A stretch of DNA of 64,000 nt. Origin: Pseudoips prasinana (taxonomy: Eukaryota > Arthropoda > Insecta > Lepidoptera > Nolidae). Shown here in pieces: positions 1-9,431 of the stretch; position 1 is the stretch's first letter, and each line of letters opens with the position of its first letter. The stretch is from assembly GCA_951640165.1 (NCBI GenBank), contig OX621255.1, forward strand, positions 25,766,001 to 25,830,000. Direction: 5' to 3'. The position numbers and the translations under genes were made by a program. Under the pieces are notes generated by a model that was not told the origin of the DNA, searched no databases, and saw nothing but the letters and a program-made list of their open reading frames with translations.

Positions 1-3000
1 GCATAAGTTCCTCCTATTAAGCGCGAGGACTTCGTTCGCAGTTTTGCGGTCGTAGCCCTTGATAGCTTTTTTGGAGTGGGTTAAACCTGGAAGTTTGTGC
101 CAGCGTTTAACAGCTTCTTGTTTGCAATGGTTCCTTAGGGTGAGTTGGACTGTGCTTTTTGGTATTCCGCATATCGGCTCAGGGCCGTATTGGACCAGTT
201 TAGCTCCAGCCCGTGCAAGTTCGTCGACACTTTCGTTGCCCTCGATACCCGCATGACCCGGTACCCATCGAAGTATCACCTTGTTCCTAAGGCACAGGGT
301 ATTGAGACTGTCAATGCAGTTCATAACCAGCCCTGACGTTATAGTGTCAGAATTCAAGGCTAGGAGGGCCGCTTGACTGTCTGAATGGATGTAGATTGTA
401 TGATTGACATAGTCATTTTGCAGGTTGGCTTCTGCACATACAATGATGGCATAAACCTCTGCCTGGAAAATTGAGGCGTATTTACCCAGATTTTTACTGG
501 CTTTGAATCTGGGTCGTTCCCCAAAAACTCCACAGCCTACGTCATTTCCCATTTTGGAGCCATCGGTGTACCAAATTAGGCTCCCCTTCTTCCAGGATAC
601 TTTGTTGTTAGTCCAGTCGTCCCTGGAAGGTATCTCCACACAATAATTCTTGGTGCTATTATATTGTGGGGACAAAAAGTCTAGTTTCATGCCTAGTATG
701 GGGTCCTGTTGCACTTGGTCACATAAAGCCCTCAGTGCCTTTGAGAGCCACGTCTCGGTCCCCTGTGCGGCTGCTCTCAGCATGCCGGCCTTCGCCTCAG
801 ACTGTATGAACAGTGAAAGAGGCGGCAGATTCAGCAATGCCTCAAGTGACGCTCCAGGAGTGGAGGACATGGCTCCCGTGACTACCATACATGCAGATCT
901 TTGCAGGCTATTAAGCCTGTTTATTACTGTCGTTTGGCTGGTTTTACTCCACCAAACTACGGAGCCGTACGCGATGGTCGGTCTCGCTATAGCAGTGTAC
1001 AACCATAGGAGAAGTTTGGGGTGGGATCCCCACCTTCTCCCTACCAGGCGACGCCCTATACCTAAGGCAATTTTTGCCTTTTGTATAGTTTTCTTTATAT
1101 GTGGGTTCCATGTGAGCTTTTGGTCAAAAATTATTCCCAAATATTTAACCTCATTGGAAAACTGTATCTCGCTGCCGTTCATTACTGAAGGGGCTAATTT
1201 GTCTAGAGCCCTCTTTCGAGTAAACGGTACGATAACTGTTTTGTTAGCATTTACGGATAGCTGATTCGCTCTACACCATCGATTGACAATGTTAAGAGCG
1301 TTCTGCATCAGTGACGACAACAAGCTTTGACAGAATCCCCGTATAATAACTACAAGGTCATCAGCGTATCCCAAGGTGTCGATTCTTTGTTCTGCTAGCT
1401 TGTATAAAAGCTCATCTATTGCTAAGGTCCACAGGAGTGGGGATAGTACACCTCCCTGTGGACAGCCTCTCGTTGTTGCAACCTCCAAGGAAGTTCCATG
1501 CAGCGAGACCAGAGCTTTACGGTTTGAAAGCATTGCCTTTACCCATTTGACAGTTGTTTGATCAATGTTCTTGTTTGTTAGTCCATTGATCAACGTGCCT
1601 GTCGGGTTGTTATCAAAGGCACCTTCAATATCCAAGAATGCACAGAGTGCTATCTGTTTGTCCTCCAGTGCTCTTTCGACCCTGTCTGTCAATTGCAGCA
1701 GGGCGATTTCCGTAGACCTGCCTCTACAGTATGCGTGCTGAGTACTGTGGATAGGCTGTGACTTTAGTCCTTCCTCCCTTATGTACCTGTCGAGTATTTT
1801 CTCCAGTGTTTTCAGGAAGAAGGAGGTCAGGCTGATTGGCCTGAAGGACTTAGGCAGGGAATAATCCTTCTTGCCAGCCTTAGGTATGAAAAGCACTTTA
1901 GCCTTTGTCCAACGATCTGGGATATAGCCCCAGGCGTAACTTGCCCGGAACATTTTTACCATAGGCGGTACCAGTATATCTATGCCCTTCTGTAAGAAGA
2001 TGGGCAATATGTTATCTGGTCCACTAGATTTGTACGGCTTGAAAGACTCGATTGCCCACCTCACAACCCCAGGCCTAATTATCCTCGCCGCCCTATTCCA
2101 GTCCTCGTTGCGAGGCCGTTGTACAGGCGTCATGGAGGAGTTCAATTCTGCGCCAGGGAAGTGGCTTGCAATAAGAGTCTTCAGCGTGTCTTCTTCGTTA
2201 GCAGCATAGGTTCCGTCAGGTCCCTTTAGTAAGCCAATTTGGTTAGGTTTGTCTTTAGCGAGCAGCTTGTGGATGCGGGCCCCCTGAGGCGTGTTAATTA
2301 ACTCCTCACAGAACCTTTTCCAAGATGCTCGTTTAGCCTTCCTAATTTCTTTGTTGTATTCAGTAAGGGCTTTTGTATATATCTCCCACTCTCGAGTCTT
2401 TTTAGCCCTATTGAACAGTTTCCGCGTTTTCTCCCTGAGTTTTTTCAGCTTGGAGTTCCACCACGGAACCTTCCTGTTCGAGCTTTTTGTTTTTAGGGGG
2501 CAGCTTTCCTCGTAGGCTTCTAAGATGCCCTCCGTTGTTTGCTCTACTGCCAGTTCTAGCTCGTCAGGTGTTTTAATGCTTCTAGGAAAGTCCTCTAGGT
2601 TTCGCCTTAGTTTTTCTCGGTAGACATACCAGGCGGTTGCTCTAGGGTTCCTATAAGTAACTGTTTGACTTTCGAGACACGCTCTAAACTCAAACCGTAT
2701 ATGTCTATGGTCTGACAATGACGGCTCATCGCTGACTGTCCAGTCGTGAAGTCTCCTGGCTATGTTGTCTGTAGCGAATGTGATATCTAGGACTTCCCGC
2801 CTGCTGGCAGTGACAAAGGTCGGTTTGTTACCCGTGTTCAGTACCTGCAGGCAGTTAGTGGTAAGAAAACTATAAAGTAATTCACCTCTACTGTTGATGT
2901 CGCTGCTGCCCCAAGCTGTGTGGTGCGCGTTGACATCGGCTCCAACTATGAGTTCAGCGTTGTTGCGGCGAGCATATTCGACCACACGCTCAAGCTCTAC

Positions 3001-3360
3001 AGTTGGGTCCTTAGTTTCATAGGGAAGGTAAGCTGAGCAGATAATTGCCTTTATCCCTTCCCACCCTTTAAAATTGACGTACGCTGCTACAAGGTCATCA
3101 CTGCATAACTCTGCAACAGGTAAGTAATTAATGGTTTTGTTAAAGACGATACATGCTCTGGGTCTTGTGGCTCCGGTATTGTATAGTAACTTACCAGCAG
3201 CACTGAGTCCCCGAATGTAATTTTCGAGTACCCAGGGTTCCTGTATGAGGGCGATGTGGGACTCCTGCTGCGAGAGACATCTCTCCATCACAGCACTGGC
3301 AGCCTTTGCATGATGGAGATTTGCCTGCACCACCCTCACGTCTTCTCGCCTGGGTACCAT
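1..3360 (-). CDS. LINE ORF2: endonuclease, reverse transcriptase, RNase H (partial, C-terminus outside window)
   Basis: I translated about 1,120 codons from the ATG at 3,360 down to base 1 without meeting a stop. The APE endonuclease shows N14 (QANLHH), E41 (IQEPW), D142/N144 (GADVNAHH) and SDH at 217-219. The reverse transcriptase has motif A with D577 (FLDIEGAFD), GCPQGGVLSPLLW before the active site, and YADD at 665-668. RNase H follows with D933 (YTDGS), E968 (FQAEVYA), D994 (HSDSQAAL) and H1036 (WVPGHAG). All catalytic residues expected in these three domains are present. The ATG lies 2 nt after the ORF1 stop, so translation may depend on termination and reinitiation. This is an inference from spacing alone. 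Confidence 0.92.
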   Translation of the reverse strand, partial: MVPRREDVRVVQANLHHAKAASAVMERCLSQQESHIALIQEPWVLENYIRGLSAAGKLLYNTGATRPRACIVFNKTINYLPVAELCSDDLVAAYVNFKGWEGIKAIICSAYLPYETKDPTVELERVVEYARRNNAELIVGADVNAHHTAWGSSDINSRGELLYSFLTTNCLQVLNTGNKPTFVTASRREVLDITFATDNIARRLHDWTVSDEPSLSDHRHIRFEFRACLESQTVTYRNPRATAWYVYREKLRRNLEDFPRSIKTPDELELAVEQTTEGILEAYEESCPLKTKSSNRKVPWWNSKLKKLREKTRKLFNRAKKTREWEIYTKALTEYNKEIRKAKRASWKRFCEELINTPQGARIHKLLAKDKPNQIGLLKGPDGTYAANEEDTLKTLIASHFPGAELNSSMTPVQRPRNEDWNRAARIIRPGVVRWAIESFKPYKSSGPDNILPIFLQKGIDILVPPMVKMFRASYAWGYIPDRWTKAKVLFIPKAGKKDYSLPKSFRPISLTSFFLKTLEKILDRYIREEGLKSQPIHSTQHAYCRGRSTEIALLQLTDRVERALEDKQIALCAFLDIEGAFDNNPTGTLINGLTNKNIDQTTVKWVKAMLSNRKALVSLHGTSLEVATTRGCPQGGVLSPLLWTLAIDELLYKLAEQRIDTLGYADDLVVIIRGFCQSLLSSLMQNALNIVNRWCRANQLSVNANKTVIVPFTRKRALDKLAPSVMNGSEIQFSNEVKYLGIIFDQKLTWNPHIKKTIQKAKIALGIGRRLVGRRWGSHPKLLLWLYTAIARPTIAYGSVVWWSKTSQTTVINRLNSLQRSACMVVTGAMSSTPGASLEALLNLPPLSLFIQSEAKAGMLRAAAQGTETWLSKALRALCDQVQQDPILGMKLDFLSPQYNSTKNYCVEIPSRDDWTNNKVSWKKGSLIWYTDGSKMGNDVGCGVFGERPRFKASKNLGKYASIFQAEVYAIIVCAEANLQNDYVNHTIYIHSDSQAALLALNSDTITSGLVMNCIDSLNTLCLRNKVILRWVPGHAGIEGNESVDELARAGAKLVQYGPEPICGIPKSTVQLTLRNHCKQEAVKRWHKLPGLTHSKKAIKGYDRKTANEVLALNRRNLC

Positions 3361-3362
3361 TT

Positions 3363-4634
3363 TTACGCCTTCTTTGAGGAGGATGGCTGTGTTCCGGTTT
3401 TGGCCTGGTGGAGGCCTTTTCGGCCTCTGCCAGGTTTGGCCCGGTGAGCCACCCCTCCCCTAGGAGGTGCAAAGCCTCTGCCTCCCCTTGCACCTATGCC
3501 TCGCCGGGGCGTTCCCCGAGTCGCCTTATCCGTGGGGAGAGGCGCCCCTCGAGATGTTCCCGGCGTGGCTAGGTCAAGCTGTGGGGAGGGTTGGGCTGGT
3601 GGGTTTTCTACCACGTCTTTTTCAGCCGCGGCAGGAATCGTCTCAGAGGGTGCTGAGAGATCTGTCGGACCCCCATTGCTGGTCCTGACTCTGAAAGTTA
3701 CCTTTCTGAAGCCTAGACCAGCCCTGAGGTTCATCTCTCTCAGAGCCTCCGCTGAGGGCTCGTCAATGGAGTACGTGGCCACAAGGCCACCCCTCTCCTC
3801 CCTCGCGTGGAGCACCCTCCAGTGCTCCGTGTTTAGTCCCACGTTACTCCGCAGTAGTGCGAGGGCAGCCTCCGCAGAGTCCGCCTCCGAGCTGGGGATA
3901 AAAGTCGTGGCCAGCGTTGGTTTTGGCAGTTCACTCTCGGACATGCAGGAGAGCCTCGCGCCTGGCCACGGCTTCAAGGTGGGGACTTTTGACTTCAGCC
4001 ACTCCCCGCTTTTCTGGTTCTCGCATGTCACCAGAATCCATCCGGGTTTGTGGCTAAGGCCAAGAAAAATGAGCCCAGAGCCTTTTTCGGCTCCAGCTAA
4101 CTCCTCGAGTAAGGCACGATGCACCTTCGACATTTCCTCACCGGTCATGTCATGGGTACTGCGAATGCCCACTCGTACAGCGCCTGCTATCTCCCGGAAG
4201 CTGGGCCTAGACGACCCTGGCGCCTGGTTAGCGTCCAGCCTTAGTGTCTTTTTAGGGACGTTCTTTGGAGATTCCTCCTCAGATCGTTCCCTTTTAAGGC
4301 TCCTTGCCTCCGGTAACAGAACTTTCCCTGTCTTAGCGAGGTCGTCCCAGGTCTGTATTACCAGATCCCTCGCCTCCGCTTGCGACAGGTTGTTTGTTGT
4401 GAGAAGCTTTTTGTACCGTCGCCTGCCAGCGCCGGACAGCCTCTTCATCTTTCGGCCCCTACTGGAGTCCGTAGGCGTATTTGAGGTCTGTCCAACCTCA
4501 TTAACGCCCTCCGTCCTCTCAGCTGGAGCCACAGCATCGGTTTCCATAGAGGCAACTGCATCGCCTCCTACAGAGCCCGTAACTGACGTCTCTCTACTTA
4601 GAAAGTAGAGAGACGTCAGTATGTCTTCATCCAT
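3363..4634 (-). CDS. LINE ORF1, gag-like RNA-binding protein (423 aa)
   Basis: The protein is hydrophilic. Residues 1-130 are Ser/Thr/Glu and Lys/Arg rich with a basic patch (RGRKMKRLSGAGRRRYKK). The middle, about 145-320, resembles the DUF4780-type domain I know from ORF1 proteins of insect LINEs (FREIAGAVRVGI, WLKSKV). The C-terminus is rich in Arg, Gly and Pro (GARGGRGFAPPRGG), as in RGG-type nucleic-acid binders. I see no CCHC zinc knuckles. It should bind element RNA in the particle with ORF2 protein. The stop overlaps the ORF2 start region as TAA-AA-ATG. A perfect inverted repeat covers codons 5-17. The long opposite-strand open frame over this gene is a shadow. Confidence 0.85.
   Translation of the reverse strand: MDEDILTSLYFLSRETSVTGSVGGDAVASMETDAVAPAERTEGVNEVGQTSNTPTDSSRGRKMKRLSGAGRRRYKKLLTTNNLSQAEARDLVIQTWDDLAKTGKVLLPEARSLKRERSEEESPKNVPKKTLRLDANQAPGSSRPSFREIAGAVRVGIRSTHDMTGEEMSKVHRALLEELAGAEKGSGLIFLGLSHKPGWILVTCENQKSGEWLKSKVPTLKPWPGARLSCMSESELPKPTLATTFIPSSEADSAEAALALLRSNVGLNTEHWRVLHAREERGGLVATYSIDEPSAEALREMNLRAGLGFRKVTFRVRTSNGGPTDLSAPSETIPAAAEKDVVENPPAQPSPQLDLATPGTSRGAPLPTDKATRGTPRRGIGARGGRGFAPPRGGVAHRAKPGRGRKGLHQAKTGTQPSSSKKA
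4582..4620 (-). promoter_or_regulatory. Perfect 18-bp hairpin at the start of LINE ORF1
   Basis: Bases 4,582-4,599 and 4,603-4,620 are exact reverse complements around a 3-nt loop (AGA). In the LINE RNA this forms a strong stem 14 nt after the ORF1 start codon. It could hold back or pause translation, or act as a packaging signal. Function is inferred only from structure and place. Confidence 0.6.
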
Positions 4635-5096
4635 ACTGTTCCCACGAGTAGCTAGGGAAATAAACGGTCACAACCGGCAGAGCCCCGCATGCCGGCTGAA
4701 GGGCAAGAAATACTCCCCGATTCGCCCTGTTGTCGGAGAGACACCGTCCAAGGCTGAGCACCCCCTCAGTCACGCATCCTTCGGCACGGTACGAATGACA
4801 CCTTGGATTGGGTTTGGGGGATTGTTTGGAGGGATTGAGGAAGTGGGTGTAGGTGGGGTGAGTTGGGATTGCGTCTGAGGTTTCAGTTTGTGCCCGCATC
4901 GCAGCTGGGGAGCTGAGGATGCAGACACGTAACAGGCGGCAACCACGTGAAGGATGACCATCAGACTTGCCTTGGGGATCTCAGTGACTTGCACTCTCCC
5001 CCAAGGCCATTCGCCAGCTTAGCTAATCGGACAGATTGCTAAGCTAGAGCTAGGTCTCAGATCACATCAGCAGTGAAATAGACCACACTCCGCCCG
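4635..5096 (-). promoter_or_regulatory. LINE 5' UTR / internal promoter region
   Basis: This is non-coding sequence between the ORF1 start and the 5' junction, with G/C-rich and low-complexity parts. Many related elements carry an internal promoter or a self-cleaving ribozyme here. I could not fold it and make no such claim. Confidence 0.5.
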
Positions 5097-5233
5097 ACAA
5101 TACACATACTTATATAGATAGATAAATACTTAAATACATAGAAAACAGAGAAACAAATATTTGTGCTTATCACACAATTATTTGCACTTACCGGGATTCA
5201 AACCCAGGACCATCCGCTTCGTAGGCAGAAGCA
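5097..5233 (-). repeat. SINE family A remnant, split by the LINE
   Basis: It matches the middle and tRNA-like head of the full copies at 12.36 and 38.2 kb (box B region GGATTCAAACCC, GCTTCGTAGGCAG). The distal half is missing exactly where the LINE begins. Confidence 0.75.
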
Positions 5234-5345
5234 ATGCTTGCCTTTTAAGCCGCAGATAGTGCGTTCGGTTCCCATCCAGTACAGAACTTTGTGAGCATAA
5301 ACATGTCTGTTTGTCCTGAGTCTGGGTGTAGTTACCCAACGGCTG
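5234..5345 (+). repeat. SINE family C fragment
   Basis: The sequence (TGCTTGCCTTTTAAGCCGC, then TGTTTGTCCTGAGTCTGGGT) matches the head and middle of the family C copies at 25.6 and 29.0 kb. It is fused end to end with the family A remnant before it. Confidence 0.65.
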
Positions 5346-5370
5346 TGGACCCTCGCTGTGAACGGTTTTT

Positions 5371-5530
5371 GCAGTGACGAAAGACCTAGACCATGAAATT
5401 CAGGGATATGAAGATGACCTGATGGTCATAGTCAAAAGTCCTTGTCTCCACACCGTCTCTCTACTGAGGCATGGTGCTCTCAACATCATCAACAACTGGT
5501 GCAGAGACGACGAACTGCCTATTTTCTATT
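5371..5530 (+). pseudogene. Reverse-transcriptase fragment of a second LINE
   Basis: The frame reads GYEDDLMVIVKS followed by GALNIINNWCRDDELPIF. It aligns with the YADD region of the LINE at 1-3,360 (GYADDLVVIIRG, NALNIVNRWCR). The box is changed to YEDD and only about 50 codons remain, so it is a dead fragment of a related element. Confidence 0.7.
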
Positions 5531-5689
5531 ACTCACATTCAAATTCAAAAAAGCTAGGCAGACTAATATACCTTAAGGTAAAGGCTTAAGATTTATTAGT
5601 CAAAAAAATATCTTGGCTATATAAATTTATTCTTAAATGACTGGAGCAAGAAGGGACCGCAAATCCAAGTTGCACCTTAGGTGTATACC

Positions 5690-5757
5690 GCAATGGACAG
5701 ATATTTGTGTGCATGAACATGTCTGTTTGTCCTGAGTCTGGATGTAATTATATATGT
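5690..5757 (+). repeat. SINE family C middle fragment
   Basis: It contains CAGATATTTGTGTGCATGAA and TGTCCTGAGTCTGGATGTAA, as in complete family C copies. It ends where a Helitron begins. Confidence 0.6.
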
Positions 5758-5759
5758 AA

Positions 5760-5928
5760 CTAGCTGTGCCCCGCGGTGTTACCCGCGTTAAATGTTATAA
5801 ATTTTCTTTGCTATAAACCTCACGGAGCCCGAGACCTTTCCAACGAATGCAAAACCGTGGAAATCGGTTCGTGCGTTCTGGAGTTATAGCGTCAGGAAGG
5901 AAAACCCGACTTATTTTTATATAGTAGA
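5760..5928 (-). mobile_element. Non-autonomous Helitron (169 bp)
   Basis: On the minus strand it starts TCTACTATATAAAA and ends CGGGGCACAGCTAG, with an A before and a T after, as expected for Helitron insertion between A and T. A GC hairpin (GCGGGTAACACCGCGG) sits about 10 nt before the CTAG end. It is the same subfamily as the tandem pair at 10,574-10,910. Confidence 0.85.
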
Positions 5929-5959
5929 TTATATATTAGTATATAAGTATGTATTAACA

Positions 5960-6280
5960 AAAAACAATAAGTAGTATATATCAGTTATCTAGTTTCCATA
6001 GTACAAACAACACTCACAAGGACTAACTAATATCACTAAACACTCTACAAGGAATGATATGTTTATAAGCAACTGGTGCCGTCTCCACTATACTGGGTGC
6101 AGTCCTAAATACACCACTGGATCTAAAAAAATATAACCAAACAACTTACATGCACTAGTATGATAGCCAACACGTGTTTCAGTCCTCCATAGATTCTCAA
6201 GGGATACTAGTTCATTGAGTGATTGACTGCGACTATAAATCATTTTTAGTCGCATTCCAGCACTGGACGAGTGATGTAAT
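5960..6280. repeat. SINE C fragment and degraded repeat sequence
   Basis: TCAGTTATCTAGTTTCCATAG near 5,980 is the 3' half of family C. The stretch around 6,155-6,240 (CCAACACGTGTTTCAGTCCT) recurs at 10,290. No coding sequence was seen. Confidence 0.5.
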
Positions 6281-6521
6281 TCATCATCATCAAGGCAGCC
6301 AAAGTAAGTCCACTGCTGGACAAAAGCCTCCCCAAAGAATGGGGGGATATGCTATAATATGCACGCTTGGCAGACGGGTTGGCGATCGCAGTTTGATAGT
6401 CATGGTTCATAGAAAAACGCTGCTGTCCGTTCTCTGGTAAGTATTCCCTCGGTCGATTTCTACGCCTCCCACGGAATGAGACGGGGTGACGGACGATATT
6501 CTATGTCGTCACCACACAGCA
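6281..6521 (-). mobile_element. SINE-like retroposon family G
   Basis: The CAT-repeat end, then CCACTGCTGGACAAAAGCCTC, is the reverse complement of the RTE-type 3' tail, and the other end reads CGTCACCACACAGCA. The same unit recurs at 11.8, 45.8, 48.5, 54.8 and 62.4 kb. Confidence 0.75.
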
Positions 6522-6527
6522 AGATGG

Positions 6528-7180
6528 AATTAGGGTTTGTTCCACATTTGCCCCACTTTTTCGTCCTACATTCCAAAGAATTCTTCTTTTGCCCCATATT
6601 AAATTTGATTCCTGTTTCGCCCTACTTTATAGTACCAACCAAAGTATGGTTAGCAAATTAAAACGTGTTATAATATTATTATGAAAGGCCTGTTGGTGCT
6701 TTGGTTAGATAATATACAAACGTAAAGTCATAAACGTCAAATCCTAAATGGGTAAGGCGGTATTTTGTTGTACGGGTGGAACTGATCTATTATATGCAGG
6801 AAGTTAGAAATGTATAAGTATCTTTGTCAATTTTTTAATACTATATTTTAATCATAGATAATATTTATCATAGTTTTCAACCTCTGTTTCTCCAATACCA
6901 AGTAGGCCACCACTAAGTCTACCATAGTATCCTACATAGTTTATGATTGAATAATTATTGTCTTTAAAAACTTTGCATGCTGTCTGTACTAAAATTCCAT
7001 TAATTTGCACACAAAAAGTATTCGAGGCGAATAAGGAAAGGAAAATAGGACGAAACAGGAATAAAATATTAAATTTAAAATAAATATTACATTTGGGGCT
7101 AAAAGGGAACAAAATGTATGGCGAATGCGGAATTTTTTATGTGGGGCAAAACTTCGCGAGGCGAACGCGGAACTAACCGG
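6528..7180. repeat. Inverted repeat, arms about 6,528-6,640 and 7,037-7,180
   Basis: ATTCCTGTTTCGCCCTAC in the left arm matches the reverse complement of the right arm near 7,050. The right arm keeps CpG where the left arm has TpG or CpA. This suggests an older foldback element with uneven CpG decay. No gene in the spacer. Confidence 0.5.
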
Positions 7181-7756
7181 AATTAGCTTGTTTAGATTGT
7201 GCTTCTTGCATGTGCATATTTTTTGTAGGCGAGAGGGTGGTGCAAATTGCATCCCGGCTTGATTAAACTGACAATTGGCGGAATTAACACTACATATTAA
7301 TTTTGTATTTTGGTGACCATGGTTTTCCGAAAAGTAATGCCTGTTTCCATTACTTATGTGTTGTTTTATAATGATTAGTAGTATTGTGCTTATATTTTTA
7401 AAGTTTAATTTATTACATCGCAAAATTTTTACTTCCTAAATTTTTATGTCTATCGCAATATGGCGGCCGATATGGCTCGCATCAGTTGACCGTGTAGTAT
7501 TTTGTTACATTTTCAGTTATTTGTGCAAGTGCACCACGATATTTTTGTTTTGATCAGTGTATTGATACAAATGTTGTTCTTAACTTGATCGTGATGGACA
7601 ACGAGCTCTCGTGAGTCAACTAACCGGTCAACGAGGGAGAAACCAAGAATTATGCGAAAATATCCGACATGAATTAAGTTTACGCCGTAAGAGACAAAGT
7701 TTCACTTGCATCGTGCTTTCGTAAAACCACACAACGCATTTTGTTTATAATAATAT

Positions 7757-7900
7757 AATAATAATAAGCCTGGGACATTGTCCGCGCACGGCCATCTTAT
7801 TTTAAACTAAGCAGATCTTGTACTATAGAAACCAGATAACTGATATACTACATACACTATTTTTTGGTGAATACATACTTATATAGATTTTATGTATTTA
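7757..7900 (-). repeat. SINE family C, 3' half
   Basis: It starts with an AATAATAATAAT tail complement, then TGGGACATTG and CCAGATAACTGATATACTAC, as in other C copies. The head is missing. Confidence 0.7.
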
Positions 7901-8035
7901 TAAAGTAATCTACTCGTAGTAGCATCTTAACGACAATTGATGCGAAATGTTTGATTGCATCAAAACTAAAATTAATTGCAACACTGCATGCTACATCTTG
8001 TTGATACACGTTATAATTAATCAAATTGATCGACT

Positions 8036-8310
8036 GCCTCGTTGGTCTAGCGGTAGCGTGTTCACCCACAGAGAACGAGGTCCTGGGTCCTGGGAGTTTT
8101 CTCTAAAAAGATAAATTTCTCAGCATCAACCCTAAGTCTGGGAGTTGGTGGTATTACACCCCCATGCGTCGGAGAGCACGTAAAGCCGTCGGTCCTGTAG
8201 AGTAGTGAATTCTTTCCGGTCGTGTCGCTAGGCGTCCCATCGGATCATGAGAGTGATGGAATAGAAAGTGTGATTGCGCAAACACTTGTGCACTATAATA
8301 TGTCCCGCGC
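8036..8310 (+). mobile_element. SINE family E with tRNA-like head
   Basis: TTGGTCTAGCGGTAGCG is a good A box, and GGTCCTGGGTCCTGGGAG holds a decayed B box. The body is followed by TCATGAGAGTGATGGAATAG, which recurs in reverse at 16,860. A head-only fragment lies at 57,950. Confidence 0.65.
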
Positions 8311-8329
8311 ATATTATTAAGAGAGGTAG

Positions 8330-8620
8330 GGCACAGCGTTCATTCACTCGAAGAGCAGCCCGACTGGGAAAGTACCTCCACCTTACAGAAGACATTCCTT
8401 AATAATAACATTAATAATTTAGTGTGAGTAAGGTCGCCAGCGCTCATTGGGGTGGGGGAAAGGGTCAGCAACACTTGTTTGCTGACTCTAAAAGGCCGGC
8501 AACGCACCCGCGACTCCTCTGGTGTTGCGAGTGTCCATGGGCGGCGGTGATCACTTAACATCAGGTGACCCGCTTGCTCGTTTGTTGACCAGTGGACATA
8601 AAAAAAAATAAAAAAATATG
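8330..8620 (+). mobile_element. Retroposon family F with poly(A)-like tail
   Basis: GTCAGCAACACTTGTTTGCT and GGGCGGCGGTGATCACTTAA, followed by GACCAGTGGACATAAAAA and an A-rich tail, make one unit. The same unit is seen in reverse at 47,403-47,735, with a diverged relative at 63,850. The short opposite-strand ORF here is not a gene. Confidence 0.7.
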
Positions 8621-8924
8621 GCTAATCTCTATTGAGACTGGCGAAATTTGGCTCGGCTAAATTAATCAAATGAAAGTTTGATGTTCTCTTAAACCCTGTG
8701 TCCATGTGTAAATGAGGGTACAGTTATTTGAGTTTCATTTTCTAAGTGTCGTGTTTTACCGTCCTATTTGTGTTAAAAGGGCCAATGGTCACAACTTTGT
8801 AGGATATCACTTTGTACTATTTGATGTTAGGTCTCAATGAATTGATGTTACCAATTTTGATGCCTCTCAATTTGATTAGCTGGTGTATATGACCTTGTCT
8901 TATGCGCTCATAGCTATTTGCTTA

Positions 8925-9290
8925 CCGGTCCGTAACTGACTGGCGAGGTTAAGCGACAAGGCTCGAGGTCAGTCCATAGATGGGTCACCACCAAAGTGTT
9001 TTAATTTCTGAGCATCTCCGTGCTTCAGAGGGCACCTTAAGCTCTCGGTCCCGGTTGTAGTCATTAGACAACAGTCGTTAAGCTATTTGAGAGGCCTACT
9101 GGGCGGCTTGAACAATTCAGGCACTGAGGGATTTTTATGATTTGTATATCTCGCCGTTGTTTAATTTGCCCATTAGACCTGACATGGTTTAACCGATATT
9201 GACAGCGTAAGGTGATCTCCAAAACACGGAGACGCTCAGAAATTATAGCACTTTGCTTAACCTCGAAAATCATTCGGGGACCGGTGAGAG
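8925..9290. repeat. Family H repeat as an imperfect inverted pair
   Basis: TTTCTGAGCATCTCCGTGCT near 9,007 and its near complement ACGGAGACGCTCAGAAATT near 9,227 point inward. The block GCCTACTGGGCGGCTTGAA recurs as complements at 49,935 and 56,560. Confidence 0.55.
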
Positions 9291-9396
9291 CATCTGGCTA
9301 TGGGCGCCTTTACTAACTTTAGTCTCTGAAGAAGATACGAGCACAAAAAAACTCATAAATTGGGTACAAACAAAAACAAACTGCTCTGTAGGATAA

Positions 9397-9431
9397 ACGC
9401 GTCGACGCGGCGACGCGCGACGGCGCGTTTA
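9397..9431. repeat. CpG-dense palindrome-like block
   Basis: Within AT-rich DNA, about 35 bases read AAACGCGTCGACGCGG and GGCGCGTTT with near-complementary ends. It may be a MITE end or a local hairpin. Confidence 0.4.

Larger units (their letters stand above)
1..5096 (-). mobile_element. Non-LTR retrotransposon (LINE) with two ORFs, cut by window edge
   Basis: Read on the minus strand the element runs 5' UTR, ORF1, ORF2 and leaves the window at base 1. ORF2 carries an APE-type endonuclease, a reverse transcriptase with a YADD box and a C-terminal RNase H, a layout known from I, LOA and related clades. The exact clade is not settled. Its 5' end abuts a family A SINE at about 5,093-5,100. No frameshift or stop was found in either ORF, so the copy looks young. 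The 3' UTR, tail and one target-site duplication lie outside the window. Confidence 0.9.

Noticed and set aside
650..1264. 204-codon plus-strand frame
   Set aside because: It is opposite the intact reverse transcriptase/RNase H region of the LINE and is a shadow.
3496..4608. 370-codon open frame on the plus strand
   Set aside because: It lies wholly opposite LINE ORF1, which has the sensible protein. The plus frame has shadow-like composition (Ser, Arg, Leu) and no domain.
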